Assembly: GCA_020160915.1 (NCBI GenBank)
Contig: JAIUPK010000008.1
Span: 1-64,000, forward strand
Reading direction: 5' to 3'
From: Actinomycetota bacterium
GTDB lineage: Bacteria > Actinomycetota > Actinomycetes > Actinomycetales > Microbacteriaceae
DNA: 64,000 bases
Positions 50,597-59,687 of the stretch are shown here, piece after piece. Position numbers and translations under genes: made by a program. The notes below the pieces were generated by a model that made no database searches, was not told where the DNA came from, and saw only the letters and a list, made by a program, of their open reading frames with translations. Within the stretch, counting starts at the first letter, position 1. Each line of letters opens with the position of its first letter.

Positions 50597-51598
50597 CTAC
50601 TCGGCTGACTCTGGCACGGATATCGCGTCCTGACTGGCCGCACGGAGTTCGGTCGGCAGCATCCCGAGTCTCGATCGCACGGCGGAACGCACTTCGTACG
50701 CCGAGGAGAACCCTGCAATTCGTGCCTGCTCGGCGACAGTGAGCGATCGGCCGGCGGGCGATGAGAGGAGCGTGACCGCCGATTCAGTGCGATAGCGCAG
50801 GATCTGATCGGAGATCGTGGTGCCACTGCCCTCGTAGGCGCGCTGGAGGTGTCGGAGCGACACGCCGAGGTGGCGGGCCAACGCGGCGGGGTTGAGCGCG
50901 GCATCCCGGTGACGAAGAGAAATCTCCTCGACGGAGCGCCTGCGCAGTTGGGCACGAAGATCGGCCCGGTCCAGTTCGTGATCGTCGCTCTCGGCGAGGT
51001 AGGCGATCGCGAGGTCCTCCAGCGCCTTGGCCGTGGCACGTTGCGCGCTGGCCGACGGTGACCACTCCGGATCGACCGTCGACATCGCGAGCGCGAGCAG
51101 CGGCCCCTTGAGAGTTGTCGAACCCTCGAGGCGGAATCGGGTCGACTTGACGCGAACACCGCGAGCACGCAGAACCGCCTCGGGAACCAGAAGATGCAGA
51201 GCCCGGGTGCCCTCCTGGGCCTCGACGTCGAACGACGACCAGTTTGTGATCATGAAGCAGGCGCCGGGCTCCAGCACAAGCGGGGCGCTCTCGCGCGGCG
51301 TCATCTGCACTCTGCCCTCGAGGAGGAACGCCAGGTGCACCGTGTTCGATCGCTGCGCGGCCAAGCCTGCGACGCGGATTCCCGACATCGACATCAGGGC
51401 CACTCCGACGTCACCGATCTGGCGGCGTTGGGCTGTGAAGTGCACGGGCAGATCGCGGCGCACGCTGACCGCCGTGGCGATCGTCTCCAGCGCTGACTGC
51501 GGCAGCGGATGCTGTCCCTTGACCTGGGCGATGACCCGCGCGACATCCTGCACCGTGAGGGATCGCCAGACCCCCGCGCTGTGCTCGTCCGTCCCCAC
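50597..51598 (-). CDS. AraC family transcriptional regulator
   Basis: The 333-residue protein has an AraC-binding-like N-terminal sensor domain (residues about 40-190, VHLAFLLEGRVQMTPRESAPLVLEPGACFMI) and a C-terminal pair of helix-turn-helices (LNPAALARHLGVSLRHLQRAYEGSG ... VAEQARIAGFSSAYEVRSAVRSRLG). The GTG at 51598 matches the homologous start; other frames upstream are unlikely. It is divergent from the MFS gene with 122 bases between, so that exporter is its most probable target. A CTGCGC-N4-CTGCGC direct repeat at 51627-51642 could be a binding site. Confidence 0.85.
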   Translation of the reverse strand: MGTDEHSAGVWRSLTVQDVARVIAQVKGQHPLPQSALETIATAVSVRRDLPVHFTAQRRQIGDVGVALMSMSGIRVAGLAAQRSNTVHLAFLLEGRVQMTPRESAPLVLEPGACFMITNWSSFDVEAQEGTRALHLLVPEAVLRARGVRVKSTRFRLEGSTTLKGPLLALAMSTVDPEWSPSASAQRATAKALEDLAIAYLAESDDHELDRADLRAQLRRRSVEEISLRHRDAALNPAALARHLGVSLRHLQRAYEGSGTTISDQILRYRTESAVTLLSSPAGRSLTVAEQARIAGFSSAYEVRSAVRSRLGMLPTELRAASQDAISVPESAE

Positions 51599-51720
51599 GG
51601 CGACAGCATAGCGAACGCGCCAGCACCTGCGCAGAACTGCGCCAATGGTCTGCGGTCCGCGCCCGCCGGTCATAGTGTGTGAGCAATCCTGACCTGACGC
51701 AGAATCTAGGAGCAACGCCC

Positions 51721-53373
51721 ATGGCCACCACCGCAGCATCCACCGAGGTCAGGGCCTCCTGGCTACCCCTGATCGTGGTGGTCCTCACCCAAATTCAGGC
51801 GTCGTTCGCGGTCAACGCGCTCACGGTGTCGATGGCCGGGATCACGACCGATCTGAACACCCCCGCGACGACGGTGGGAACCGCGATCACGGCCAGCACA
51901 TTCGCCATGGCGGCCTTCATTCTGCTCGGCGCCAAGCTCGGGGCGAAGTTCGGTACGCGCAAGGTGTTCCAGATCGCCGTCGTCGTGCACGGCCTGGCCA
52001 TGGGCGGCGTGGCCCTGGCCGCGAGTCCCGCGATGCTGTTCATCGCACAGGCCGCATCGGGTGTCGTGATTGCCGCGATCTCGCCGGCCCTGACGGTGTT
52101 CATCGCCACCAACTTCAAGGGGCGTCAGCAGGCGCAGGCCATCGGCTTCCTCGCCGCGGCGATCCCGGCCGCGGGCGTGCTCGCGCTTCTCATCGCCGGG
52201 GCATTCGCGTCGACCATCGGATGGCGCTACTCCTTCGCCCTCGTTGTCGGGCTGGCCGTCGTGAACCTCCTCCTCAGCTTCCGCGTCAAGAAGGTTCCGG
52301 CGATGTCCGAGGTGGCCATCGACTGGACTGGCGCGATCATCGCCGCCATCTCGATCATCCTGCTGAGCTTCGGCTTCAGCGGCCTGTCGTCGTGGGGACT
52401 CCTGTTCGCCACGGACGCCGCCCCGTTCCAGATTCTCGGTCTCTCCCCGGCCCCGCTCCTCGTGATCCTCGGCATCATCGGAGCCCAGATCTTCTTCGTC
52501 TGGATCCGCAAGCGCAAGGCTGAGGGTCACCCGCAGATCTTCGACCTCGATGTGCTTCGCTCCGGCACCGAGCTCGCGACGACATTCTGCATGGGTCTCA
52601 TGCTGTTCATCGGCACCGCCGCCAACTTCCTCATTCCCCTGTACATCCAGATCGTGCAGGGCCGCGGCAGCTTCGAGACGTCGCTCTCGATCATCCCCTA
52701 CACCCTGTCAATCTTCGTGGCGAGCTCGGTGGTCGCGACCCTCTACTCGCGATTCGCTCCACGAGTCATCGCTCGCGTCGGCTTCATCGTCGTGGCCTCG
52801 GCCCTGACGCTCATCGCGTTCACGATCCGCAACGAGTGGACCCAGGTGCTGATCGTCACCGGCCTGATCCTCCTCGGCCTCGGGCAGGGTGCGATCGTCG
52901 CGCTGGTCTTCAACACGCTCCTGTCGTCGGCTCCCAAGGAGCTCGCGGGTGACGTCGGCGCGTGGCGCGGTCTGGTGCACAACCTCTCGGGCAGCGTCGG
53001 AATCGCCGTCGCATCCGTCTTCGCCGTCAGCGTGCTCGCCGGCATCATCCAGGCCGACGTTCGCGACCACCCCGAACTGCCGCCGGAGCTCGTCTCGCAG
53101 GTGAACCTCGACAACGTCAACTTCATCACCAACGACCAGCTGTCTGCCGTGCTCGCCGAGACCACGGCGACCCCGGAGCAGGTCGACGCGGCGATCGCCC
53201 TCAACGAGGATGCCCGCCTGCTCGGCCTGAAGATCTCGCTCCTAGGCCTTGCCGCGTTGGCGCTGCTCGCGATCGTTCCTGCTGGTCGTATGCCCGGCTT
53301 CACGCCCGGTGACATGCCGGAGCGACTCTCGACGGGTGGCGCCAAGCCGGGCGCCGCGCGAAAGAAGAAGTAG
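51721..53373 (+). CDS. MFS transporter, DHA2-like (14-helix) type
   Basis: The 550-residue protein has about 14 hydrophobic helices and begins SWLPLIVVVLTQIQASFAVNALTVSMAGITTDLN, typical of drug:proton antiporters of the DHA2 group; LGAKLGAKFGTRKVF is the A-motif loop between helices 2 and 3. ATG 51721 follows AGGAG. A periplasmic segment near 445-500 and a Lys-rich tail (GAARKKK) follow. The substrate is unknown. It is first in a run with SLC13 permease and leucyl aminopeptidase. Confidence 0.87.
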   Translation: MATTAASTEVRASWLPLIVVVLTQIQASFAVNALTVSMAGITTDLNTPATTVGTAITASTFAMAAFILLGAKLGAKFGTRKVFQIAVVVHGLAMGGVALAASPAMLFIAQAASGVVIAAISPALTVFIATNFKGRQQAQAIGFLAAAIPAAGVLALLIAGAFASTIGWRYSFALVVGLAVVNLLLSFRVKKVPAMSEVAIDWTGAIIAAISIILLSFGFSGLSSWGLLFATDAAPFQILGLSPAPLLVILGIIGAQIFFVWIRKRKAEGHPQIFDLDVLRSGTELATTFCMGLMLFIGTAANFLIPLYIQIVQGRGSFETSLSIIPYTLSIFVASSVVATLYSRFAPRVIARVGFIVVASALTLIAFTIRNEWTQVLIVTGLILLGLGQGAIVALVFNTLLSSAPKELAGDVGAWRGLVHNLSGSVGIAVASVFAVSVLAGIIQADVRDHPELPPELVSQVNLDNVNFITNDQLSAVLAETTATPEQVDAAIALNEDARLLGLKISLLGLAALALLAIVPAGRMPGFTPGDMPERLSTGGAKPGAARKKK

Positions 53374-53399
53374 GCGGCGATTCGAATTCTGGGGCTCAG

Positions 53400-54971
53400 A
53401 TGAATCCCGTCATTGTCACGCTCGTCATCCTCGGATTGGCGGTCGTCGCGTTCGTCGCCAACAAGATCCCCGTGGGGATCGTGGCGATCGGAGTGGCGCT
53501 CTCCCTGTACCTGACCGGCGTGCTCACCGTCGAACAATCCCTCGCGGGATTCGGAGACCCGGTGATCGTCTTCATCGCGGCGCTCTTCGTCGTCAGTGAG
53601 GGTCTGGATGCCACGGGCGTGACTGCGTGGGCGGGCCAGCAGCTTGTGACGCGCGCGGGCACCAACCCGCGCTCGTTGACGACACTGATCATGATCCTCG
53701 TCGCCGTGCTCTCTGCGCTCATCAGCGTCAACGGAGCAGTAGCAGCGCTGCTGCCGATGGTCGTGGTGCTCGCCGTGCGCATCAAGCAGCCGCCCTCGCA
53801 GATGCTCATCCCCCTCGCGTTCGGCGCCCACGCTGGCTCACTGCTGGTACTCACCGGTAGCCCCGTCAACGTGCTGATCTCCGAGTTCCTCGTCGAGGCG
53901 GGTGAGAAGCCGATCGGGTTCTTCCAGATCGGGCTCGTCGGCCTGCCGCTGCTCATCGGCACGGTGCTCATCACAGTTCTCCTCGGCCCGAAGCTGCTGC
54001 CTCGACTGACGCCGAAGTACGTGACCAAAGACCTCAGCATGCACGCCCAAACCCTGGCGCTGCAGTACTCCATCGAGGACGAGCAGAAGCTCCTCACCCG
54101 TGAGGCCGGCCTGACCGAGGTCGTCATTCCCCCGCGCTCTGAACTCGTCGGCCAGGACGTCTTCCCCGGAATGGTCACCGACAGCGGCGACCTCGTGGTC
54201 GTGGCGATCCAGCGCGGTGGCGAGAACCTGGGAAAGGCGACCCTCCAGGTCGGCGACGTCATGCTGCTCCGCGGAAGTTGGGGCGCCCTGGACGCCAACA
54301 TCGCGGCGGATCCGAACGTCATCATGGTGGACTCGCCCGCCGCCATCCGTCGTCAGGCAGTGCCGATGGGCGCCAAGGCCAAGACGGCGCTGGTGATCCT
54401 CGCCGGAATGGTGATCCTCCTCGCGACCGGTCTCGTGACACCGGCCGTCGCCGCCTTGATCGCCGCGACCTGCATGGTGATCTTCCGGGTGCTGAGCGTG
54501 CACCAGGCCCACCGGTCCATCTCCTGGACAACCCTGATCCTCGTCGGAGGCATGATCCCGCTCTCGACGGCGATCCAGGTCAGCGGCACCGCGGATCTGA
54601 TCGCCAACGGCATAGTCGCGACCCTCGGGTCGGCCAGCCCCTACCTGCTGGCTCTCGGACTCGCGCTCGTGACAGTCGTTCTCGGCCAGCTGATCAGCAA
54701 CACCGCGACCGCGCTGATCCTGGCACCGATCGCCATCGCGATTGCCTCAGAAACCGGGGTCTCTCCGGTACCGCTGTTAATGTCGGTTGCCATCGCCGCG
54801 GCGGCCTCGTTCCTCACCCCGGTCGCCACCCCCGCCAACACCATGGTCTTCGGACCGGGTGGCTACCGCTTCGGCGACTACTGGAAGCTCGGTCTGCCAT
54901 TGGCCCTGCTGTTCGTCGCCGTCGCAACCTTCCTCGTGCCGGTCTTCTGGCCTTTCTACCCCACCCCCTAA
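53400..54971 (+). CDS. SLC13/DASS-type permease with a TrkA_C domain
   Basis: The 523-residue membrane protein has two clusters of helices with the SNT-like signature pair TGSPVNVLISE and ISNTATALILAP. Between them, residues about 205-300, lies a cytoplasmic TrkA_C/RCK_C domain (LTEVVIPPRSELVGQDVFPGMV ... LQVGDVMLLRG). Transport of an anion such as a dicarboxylate or sulfate driven by cations is usual for the family. It follows the MFS gene by 26 bases and precedes pepA by 10. Confidence 0.87.
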   Translation: MNPVIVTLVILGLAVVAFVANKIPVGIVAIGVALSLYLTGVLTVEQSLAGFGDPVIVFIAALFVVSEGLDATGVTAWAGQQLVTRAGTNPRSLTTLIMILVAVLSALISVNGAVAALLPMVVVLAVRIKQPPSQMLIPLAFGAHAGSLLVLTGSPVNVLISEFLVEAGEKPIGFFQIGLVGLPLLIGTVLITVLLGPKLLPRLTPKYVTKDLSMHAQTLALQYSIEDEQKLLTREAGLTEVVIPPRSELVGQDVFPGMVTDSGDLVVVAIQRGGENLGKATLQVGDVMLLRGSWGALDANIAADPNVIMVDSPAAIRRQAVPMGAKAKTALVILAGMVILLATGLVTPAVAALIAATCMVIFRVLSVHQAHRSISWTTLILVGGMIPLSTAIQVSGTADLIANGIVATLGSASPYLLALGLALVTVVLGQLISNTATALILAPIAIAIASETGVSPVPLLMSVAIAAAASFLTPVATPANTMVFGPGGYRFGDYWKLGLPLALLFVAVATFLVPVFWPFYPTP

Positions 54972-54981
54972 GGAGAACCCC

Positions 54982-56493
54982 ATGGCCATCGACTCTCGCC
55001 TGATCCCCGCGGACTTCACCCCGGTGCCCTCGCTGGATCATGCACCGAAGATCATCGTCTCGAGCACCCTCCCCGACGACGTCGAGGTCGTCGGCTTCGC
55101 CGTCGGATCCGACGGAAAGGTGCCCTCGGCCCTCGGCACCACCTTCGACGCCCTGAACCGAGCCGGGTTCGCCGGCACCCCCGGGCAGACGCTCGTCCTG
55201 CCGCGCACCGAGGGTCCGGTCTTCATCGCCGTCGGTGTGGGCAGCGACCCCGCGCAGACCGCTACCAGCCTCCGGGATGCTGCCGCCGCATTCGCGCGCG
55301 CCGCGGCACGGTACTCCGCGCTTGCTCTCGACCTGGGTGAGGCATTCGCCCTGGAACCGAGCGTGGTCGGCCAGATGGTCACGGAAGGGACGCTGCTGGC
55401 CCGCTACCGCTTCACCGAACTCAAGCCGACGACCACAGACATCCCGCTCGCGTCGCTGACGATCGTCAGCGAACCCGGAACCATCGAGCAGGTGACGGCC
55501 GGTGCAGCGACGGGCGAGGTCACCTCGAGGGCGGCGAATCTCGCTCGCGACTTGGCGAACAACCCTCCCGGCCACCTCACCGCCACGCGCATGGGAACTG
55601 TCGGGCTGGACATCGCCGACGACTACGGTCTGAAGGTCGAGGTGTTCGACAAGAAGCAGCTCATCGAGCTGGGCTGCGGAGGCCTACTCGGGGTCAACGC
55701 CGGCAGCGCGGAGGAGCCGCGCATGATCAAGATGGTCTACACCCCCGAGGGCACCCCGACCTCGCACGTCGCCCTCGTCGGCAAGGGAATCATGTACGAC
55801 GCCGGCGGCATCTCCCTCAAGCCGAGCGACTCCATGCATCTGCTCATGAAGATGGACATGGCCGGAGCTGCGGCCATCATGGGCGCCATGACTGCGCTGA
55901 AGGCGCTCGGCGTGACCAGCAAGGTCAGCGCGTGGCTCATGTGCACCGACAACATGCCCTCGGGAACGGCCATGGGACTCGGCGACGTGCTGACGATGCG
56001 CGGCGGCAAGACCGTCGAGATCAAGAACACCGACGCCGAGGGGCGCCTGGTGATGGCCGACGCGCTCGTGCTCGCGACGGAGGAGCATCCCGATGCCATC
56101 GTCGACGTTGCCACTCTCACCGGCTCCGCCCTCCAGACGCTCGGCACTCGTGTCGCCGCCGTGTTCGGCAACGATCAGGCACTCGTCGACCAGGCGATCG
56201 CGGCCTCTCAGGCGACCGACGAGCCGATCTGGCAGCTACCGCTCGAGCACCGGTACCGCCCACAGCTGAACTCGGCATACGCGGACATGTCAAACATGGG
56301 CGGTCCGTTCAATGTGGCGATCACTGCGGCACTGTTCCTCAATGAGTTCGTCGACGGCATCCCGTGGGCGCACCTCGACATCGCGGGCACCATGCAGAGC
56401 GACACCGACGACTCCTGGCGCACAGCGGGGGCAACCGGATTCGCGACCCGACTGCTGATCGAACTGCTCACGAACTTCACCCCCACGAAATGA
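54982..56493 (+). CDS. pepA: Leucyl aminopeptidase (M17)
   Basis: The 503-residue M17 metallopeptidase removes N-terminal residues from peptides in the cytosol. The C-terminal catalytic domain has VGKGIMYDAGGISLKPSD, MKMDMAGAAAIMGAM and the signature NTDAEGRL with two-metal ligands. ATG 54982 has AAGGAG seven bases upstream. Its stop overlaps the AI-2E permease start (ATGA). Location behind two transporters suggests peptide or amino-acid handling, but this is only contextual. Confidence 0.93.
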   Translation: MAIDSRLIPADFTPVPSLDHAPKIIVSSTLPDDVEVVGFAVGSDGKVPSALGTTFDALNRAGFAGTPGQTLVLPRTEGPVFIAVGVGSDPAQTATSLRDAAAAFARAAARYSALALDLGEAFALEPSVVGQMVTEGTLLARYRFTELKPTTTDIPLASLTIVSEPGTIEQVTAGAATGEVTSRAANLARDLANNPPGHLTATRMGTVGLDIADDYGLKVEVFDKKQLIELGCGGLLGVNAGSAEEPRMIKMVYTPEGTPTSHVALVGKGIMYDAGGISLKPSDSMHLLMKMDMAGAAAIMGAMTALKALGVTSKVSAWLMCTDNMPSGTAMGLGDVLTMRGGKTVEIKNTDAEGRLVMADALVLATEEHPDAIVDVATLTGSALQTLGTRVAAVFGNDQALVDQAIAASQATDEPIWQLPLEHRYRPQLNSAYADMSNMGGPFNVAITAALFLNEFVDGIPWAHLDIAGTMQSDTDDSWRTAGATGFATRLLIELLTNFTPTK

Positions 56494-57554
56494 GTGAGAT
56501 GCCCGGATACCGCCTACTGAACTCCGGGCCGTTCCGGTTCGGATTCATCACGACGCTGGGCGTGCTGCTGGCGCTCGTTCTCGGTCTCGCGATCGGGTCT
56601 CTGACGTACGCGTTGACGCTCATCTTCTTCGCCCTGTTCGTCAGTCTGGGGCTCTATCCGCTGGTGCTGAAGCTCGAGTCGCTCAAGTTCTCGCGCACCG
56701 GGGCCGTGCTGACCGTCATGGGCATCTTCATCGTCGTGGTCGGACTGCTGCTCTGGCGCATCATCCCGAACATCGTCGAGCAGGCCCGGCAGCTGATCAA
56801 GTACATTCCCGCTGGCCTCGACGACATCGAGCACCAGGAGTGGTTCCTCGCGCTCAACGAGACTTTCGGCGGCGGACTCCTCCCGTTCGTGCAGACTCTG
56901 CAGCAGGCGCTCTCCGACCCGGCCGTCTGGATCGCGATCGGCGGCGGCGCCCTGCACGTGAGCGTGTCGATCGTCAACGGAACGTTCGGGGCAATCTTCG
57001 TGGTCGCCCTCACGCTCTACTTCGTGGCATCGCTGGAAACCATGAAGCACGGGCTGTACTCGCTGGTGCCCGCCTCCCGGCGCGCTGGCTTCTCCGAGAT
57101 CGCCGAGGAGATCTTCCAATCGGTGGGCAAGTACCTGAGCGGGATGTTCCTGCTCGCCCTCATCAATGCGGCGTTCTCGTTCGTGCTGCTCACCATCCTC
57201 GGTGTACCGTGGGCGGGCATCCTCGCGGCGTTCGCGATCGTGATCACGTTCATCCCGGTGGTGGGGAGTCTGATCAGCGCCTCGATCATGACGGTCGTCT
57301 CGTTGTTCACCTCGCCCACGACAGGACTCATCGTGGGAATCGTGATGTTCGTGTACCTGCAGCTCGAGGCCTACGTGCTCACCCCGCGGATCGTCGGTAA
57401 GGCGATTCGCATCCCCGGTTCGCTGGTGCTGATCGGCGCGATGGTGGGCGCGACTCTTCTCGGCCTGCTCGGCGCACTCGTCGCCTGCCCCGTCTCGGCA
57501 TCGATTCTGCTGATCACCAAGAAGGTCATCGTTCCCACCCAGAACGAGCGCTAG
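56490..57554 (+). CDS. AI-2E family (PerM/YtvI-like) membrane permease
   Basis: The 354-residue protein has about eight transmembrane helices and the family pattern FGAIFVVALTLYFVASLE, RRAGFSEIAEEIFQSVGKYLSG and GVPWAGILAAFAIVITFIPVVG. The name comes from E. coli TqsA; many members move other small molecules. Start ATG 56490 overlaps the pepA stop; the stop overlaps the next GTG by one base. Confidence 0.88.
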   Translation: MSEMPGYRLLNSGPFRFGFITTLGVLLALVLGLAIGSLTYALTLIFFALFVSLGLYPLVLKLESLKFSRTGAVLTVMGIFIVVVGLLLWRIIPNIVEQARQLIKYIPAGLDDIEHQEWFLALNETFGGGLLPFVQTLQQALSDPAVWIAIGGGALHVSVSIVNGTFGAIFVVALTLYFVASLETMKHGLYSLVPASRRAGFSEIAEEIFQSVGKYLSGMFLLALINAAFSFVLLTILGVPWAGILAAFAIVITFIPVVGSLISASIMTVVSLFTSPTTGLIVGIVMFVYLQLEAYVLTPRIVGKAIRIPGSLVLIGAMVGATLLGLLGALVACPVSASILLITKKVIVPTQNER

Positions 57555-59008
57555 TGCCCGGCTGGGAGGCCACCACCCTGCTGCTTCTCGCAGCGCACGT
57601 CGTGCTCGGCTTCGTCGCCACGGTGCTGATCTCGACCAACCGGCGACCCTCGGCGGCCGTCGCCTGGGTGCTCGTGATCATCTTCATTCCGTTTCTCGGC
57701 GCGCTCTGGTACCTGCTGGTCGGTGCTGGACGGCTCCCCCGCGCCCGGCGGGAGAAGCAGCGCGAGGTCAGCGACCTCATCCTGTCGCGCACCGAGGGTC
57801 TCGATGCTGTGAGCCATGGAGGCGAATGGCCGGCCTGGCTTGCGAGTGCTGCACGCATGAATCTGACCCTGGGCGCGCTGCCTATAGTCGGCGGCAACCG
57901 TGCCGAGCTCCTGGCCGACTACGAGGGCTCGATCGCGGCAATGGCCGCCGAGATCGACACCGCGGCCGAGTACGTGCACGTCGAGTTCTACATCCTTGTT
58001 CTGGATGACACGACCCGCGTGTTCTTCGACGCCCTGCGCCGCGCGCGCGAGCGCGGCGTGCTGGTGCGGGTGCTGGTCGATCACCTGTCGAGCATCATGT
58101 TCCCGAATCGGCGCGAGACCTTCGGCGCCCTCGACGAGATAGGTGCCGAGTGGCACGCGATGCTGCCGCTGCGCCCCCTACGAGGTCAGTGGCAGCGACC
58201 GGACCTGCGCAATCACCGCAAGCTCGTCGTGGTGGATGGGCGGGTCGGATTCACCGGCTCGCAGAACCTCATTGACTCGACATATCTCAAGAAGAAGAAC
58301 ATCGCGCGCGGCCTGCACTGGCACGAGCTGATGGTGCGGCTCGAGGGTCCCGTCGTGCGGGAGCTCAATGCGGTGTTCGTGACCGACTGGTACAGCGAGT
58401 CGGGGGTGCTGCTGCCCCTGGACACGAGCCCGGTGGTTCTCGGCACAGACGACGCACTCCTGGATGCGCAGGTGCTCCCGAGCGGACCGAGCTTCGACAA
58501 CGACAACAATCTGAAGCTGTTCGGCTATCTGCTGCAGAGCGGCCAGCGCAGGGTGAGCATCACGAGTCCCTACTTCGTGCCTGACGAGTCCACGCTCATG
58601 GCGATCGTCACGGCCGCCGCGCGCGGCCTCGACGTCGAGCTCTTCGTCTCGGCCATCGGCGATCAGCATCTCGTCTACCACGCACAGCGCTCCTACTACG
58701 AAGCGCTCCTACGAGCCGGCGTGAAGATCTACCTGTACCGCGCCCCGACCGTGCTGCACTCCAAGCACTTCACGATCGACGACGACGTGGCGGTGATCGG
58801 GTCGAGCAACATGGACGTGCGCTCGTTCAGCCTCAACATGGAGGTATCGGTCATGGTTCAGGGCGAGAGTTTTGTCTCGGCGATGCGCGCGATCGAGGAC
58901 GACTACCGAGCCTCCAGCGATCTGCTGACACTCGAAGAGTGGATGACGCGGCGCCTCGCCGGCAAGGTCAACGACGCCCTCGCGCGGCTGACGTCGTCGT
59001 TGCAGTAG
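57554..59008 (+). CDS. cls: Cardiolipin synthase
   Basis: The 484-residue enzyme joins phosphatidylglycerol molecules to cardiolipin. Two N-terminal helices of the PLDc_N type precede two HKD motifs: HRKLVVVDGRVGFTGSQN and HSKHFTIDDDVAVIGSSNMD. GTG 57554 overlaps the preceding stop (TAGTG). Its last 41 bases overlap a truncated gene on the other strand. Confidence 0.93.
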   Translation: MPGWEATTLLLLAAHVVLGFVATVLISTNRRPSAAVAWVLVIIFIPFLGALWYLLVGAGRLPRARREKQREVSDLILSRTEGLDAVSHGGEWPAWLASAARMNLTLGALPIVGGNRAELLADYEGSIAAMAAEIDTAAEYVHVEFYILVLDDTTRVFFDALRRARERGVLVRVLVDHLSSIMFPNRRETFGALDEIGAEWHAMLPLRPLRGQWQRPDLRNHRKLVVVDGRVGFTGSQNLIDSTYLKKKNIARGLHWHELMVRLEGPVVRELNAVFVTDWYSESGVLLPLDTSPVVLGTDDALLDAQVLPSGPSFDNDNNLKLFGYLLQSGQRRVSITSPYFVPDESTLMAIVTAAARGLDVELFVSAIGDQHLVYHAQRSYYEALLRAGVKIYLYRAPTVLHSKHFTIDDDVAVIGSSNMDVRSFSLNMEVSVMVQGESFVSAMRAIEDDYRASSDLLTLEEWMTRRLAGKVNDALARLTSSLQ

Positions 59009-59432
59009 CCCAGCACTGCGCGGCCTGTGCGAGTGCGGTCGCGGGGGCGACGGTGACCCGGTCACCGCCCGCGTCTGAGACCCAATGCACGACAACTTCC
59101 GCTGACAGCGCATCCAACCGAGATCGCGCGTTGCGCGGAGCTCTGAGCCGAGAGGCGTTCGCGCGGACAGCGACATGCAGGGCAGCGGGCCGATCGAGCA
59201 GGCCGAGGTAGTGCAAGGCGCTGACGCAGGCGAGGCGGCCGCCCACTCGCCAGGCGAGTATGGCGTCAGACGGTGCGTCCCGTCGGGCGTACCAGCCCTT
59301 GCGCACCCGGATGATGCGGCCATAGTTGCACGCGATGCGAACGTGCTCGGGGTGGTGGCCCCTGTCCAGTAGCTCGGAGAGTTTTGCAATTCCTCCCAGG
59401 GCGCCGATGTCGCGTTCGAGCTTCATCTCCAT
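58968..59432 (-). pseudogene. Truncated AbiEi-like (type IV antitoxin domain) gene
   Basis: The 154-residue ORF starts at ATG 59432 and resembles the N-terminal part of AbiEi-family antitoxin-domain proteins common in actinobacteria: a winged-helix region (IAKLSELLDRGHHPEHVRIACNYGRIIRVRKGWYAR) and the VGGRLACVSALHYLGLLD segment, then VTVAPATALAQAAQCWA. Full homologues are usually close to 300 residues with a C-terminal nuclease-like part; here the frame runs into the antisense 3' end of cls and ends with an unlike tail (TATTTSAARGRR). I treat it as a remnant. Confidence 0.6.
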
Positions 59433-59502
59433 TGCACCATGGTGTGCGCTCGGCCGCGCGTCGGCGGCGGGACCCGGAATTTCGGGCGACTGATGCTGAA
59501 CC

Positions 59503-59613
59503 CTTCTGTTGTGCAGGAGAGGCGACGACGACTCCCTTATCCTGCAGAAGCAGGCCGCTGCCGCCGTTGTGCAGGAGACACGAGAGTTCCTTCGTTTTCC
59601 TGCAGAACAGAAG
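59503..59613. repeat. Paired hairpin repeat inside an outer inverted repeat
   Basis: Two units, 59508-59549 and 59566-59607, both run GTTGTGCAGGAGA - 19 bases - TCCTGCAGAA and each can fold through TGCAGGA/TCCTGCA. The outermost arms, 59503-59518 (CTTCTGTTGTGCAGGA) and 59598-59613, are complementary at 15 of 16 positions. It lies between the AbiEi remnant and thyX. Nothing else is seen in the surrounding 255-base gap. Confidence 0.7.
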
Positions 59614-59687
59614 GCGCGGGAAGGAGTCGACCGAGTTTGCGGCTAGGCCCGGCCGTCGATTGCGGCGAGCGAGAGCTACAGCTACAG

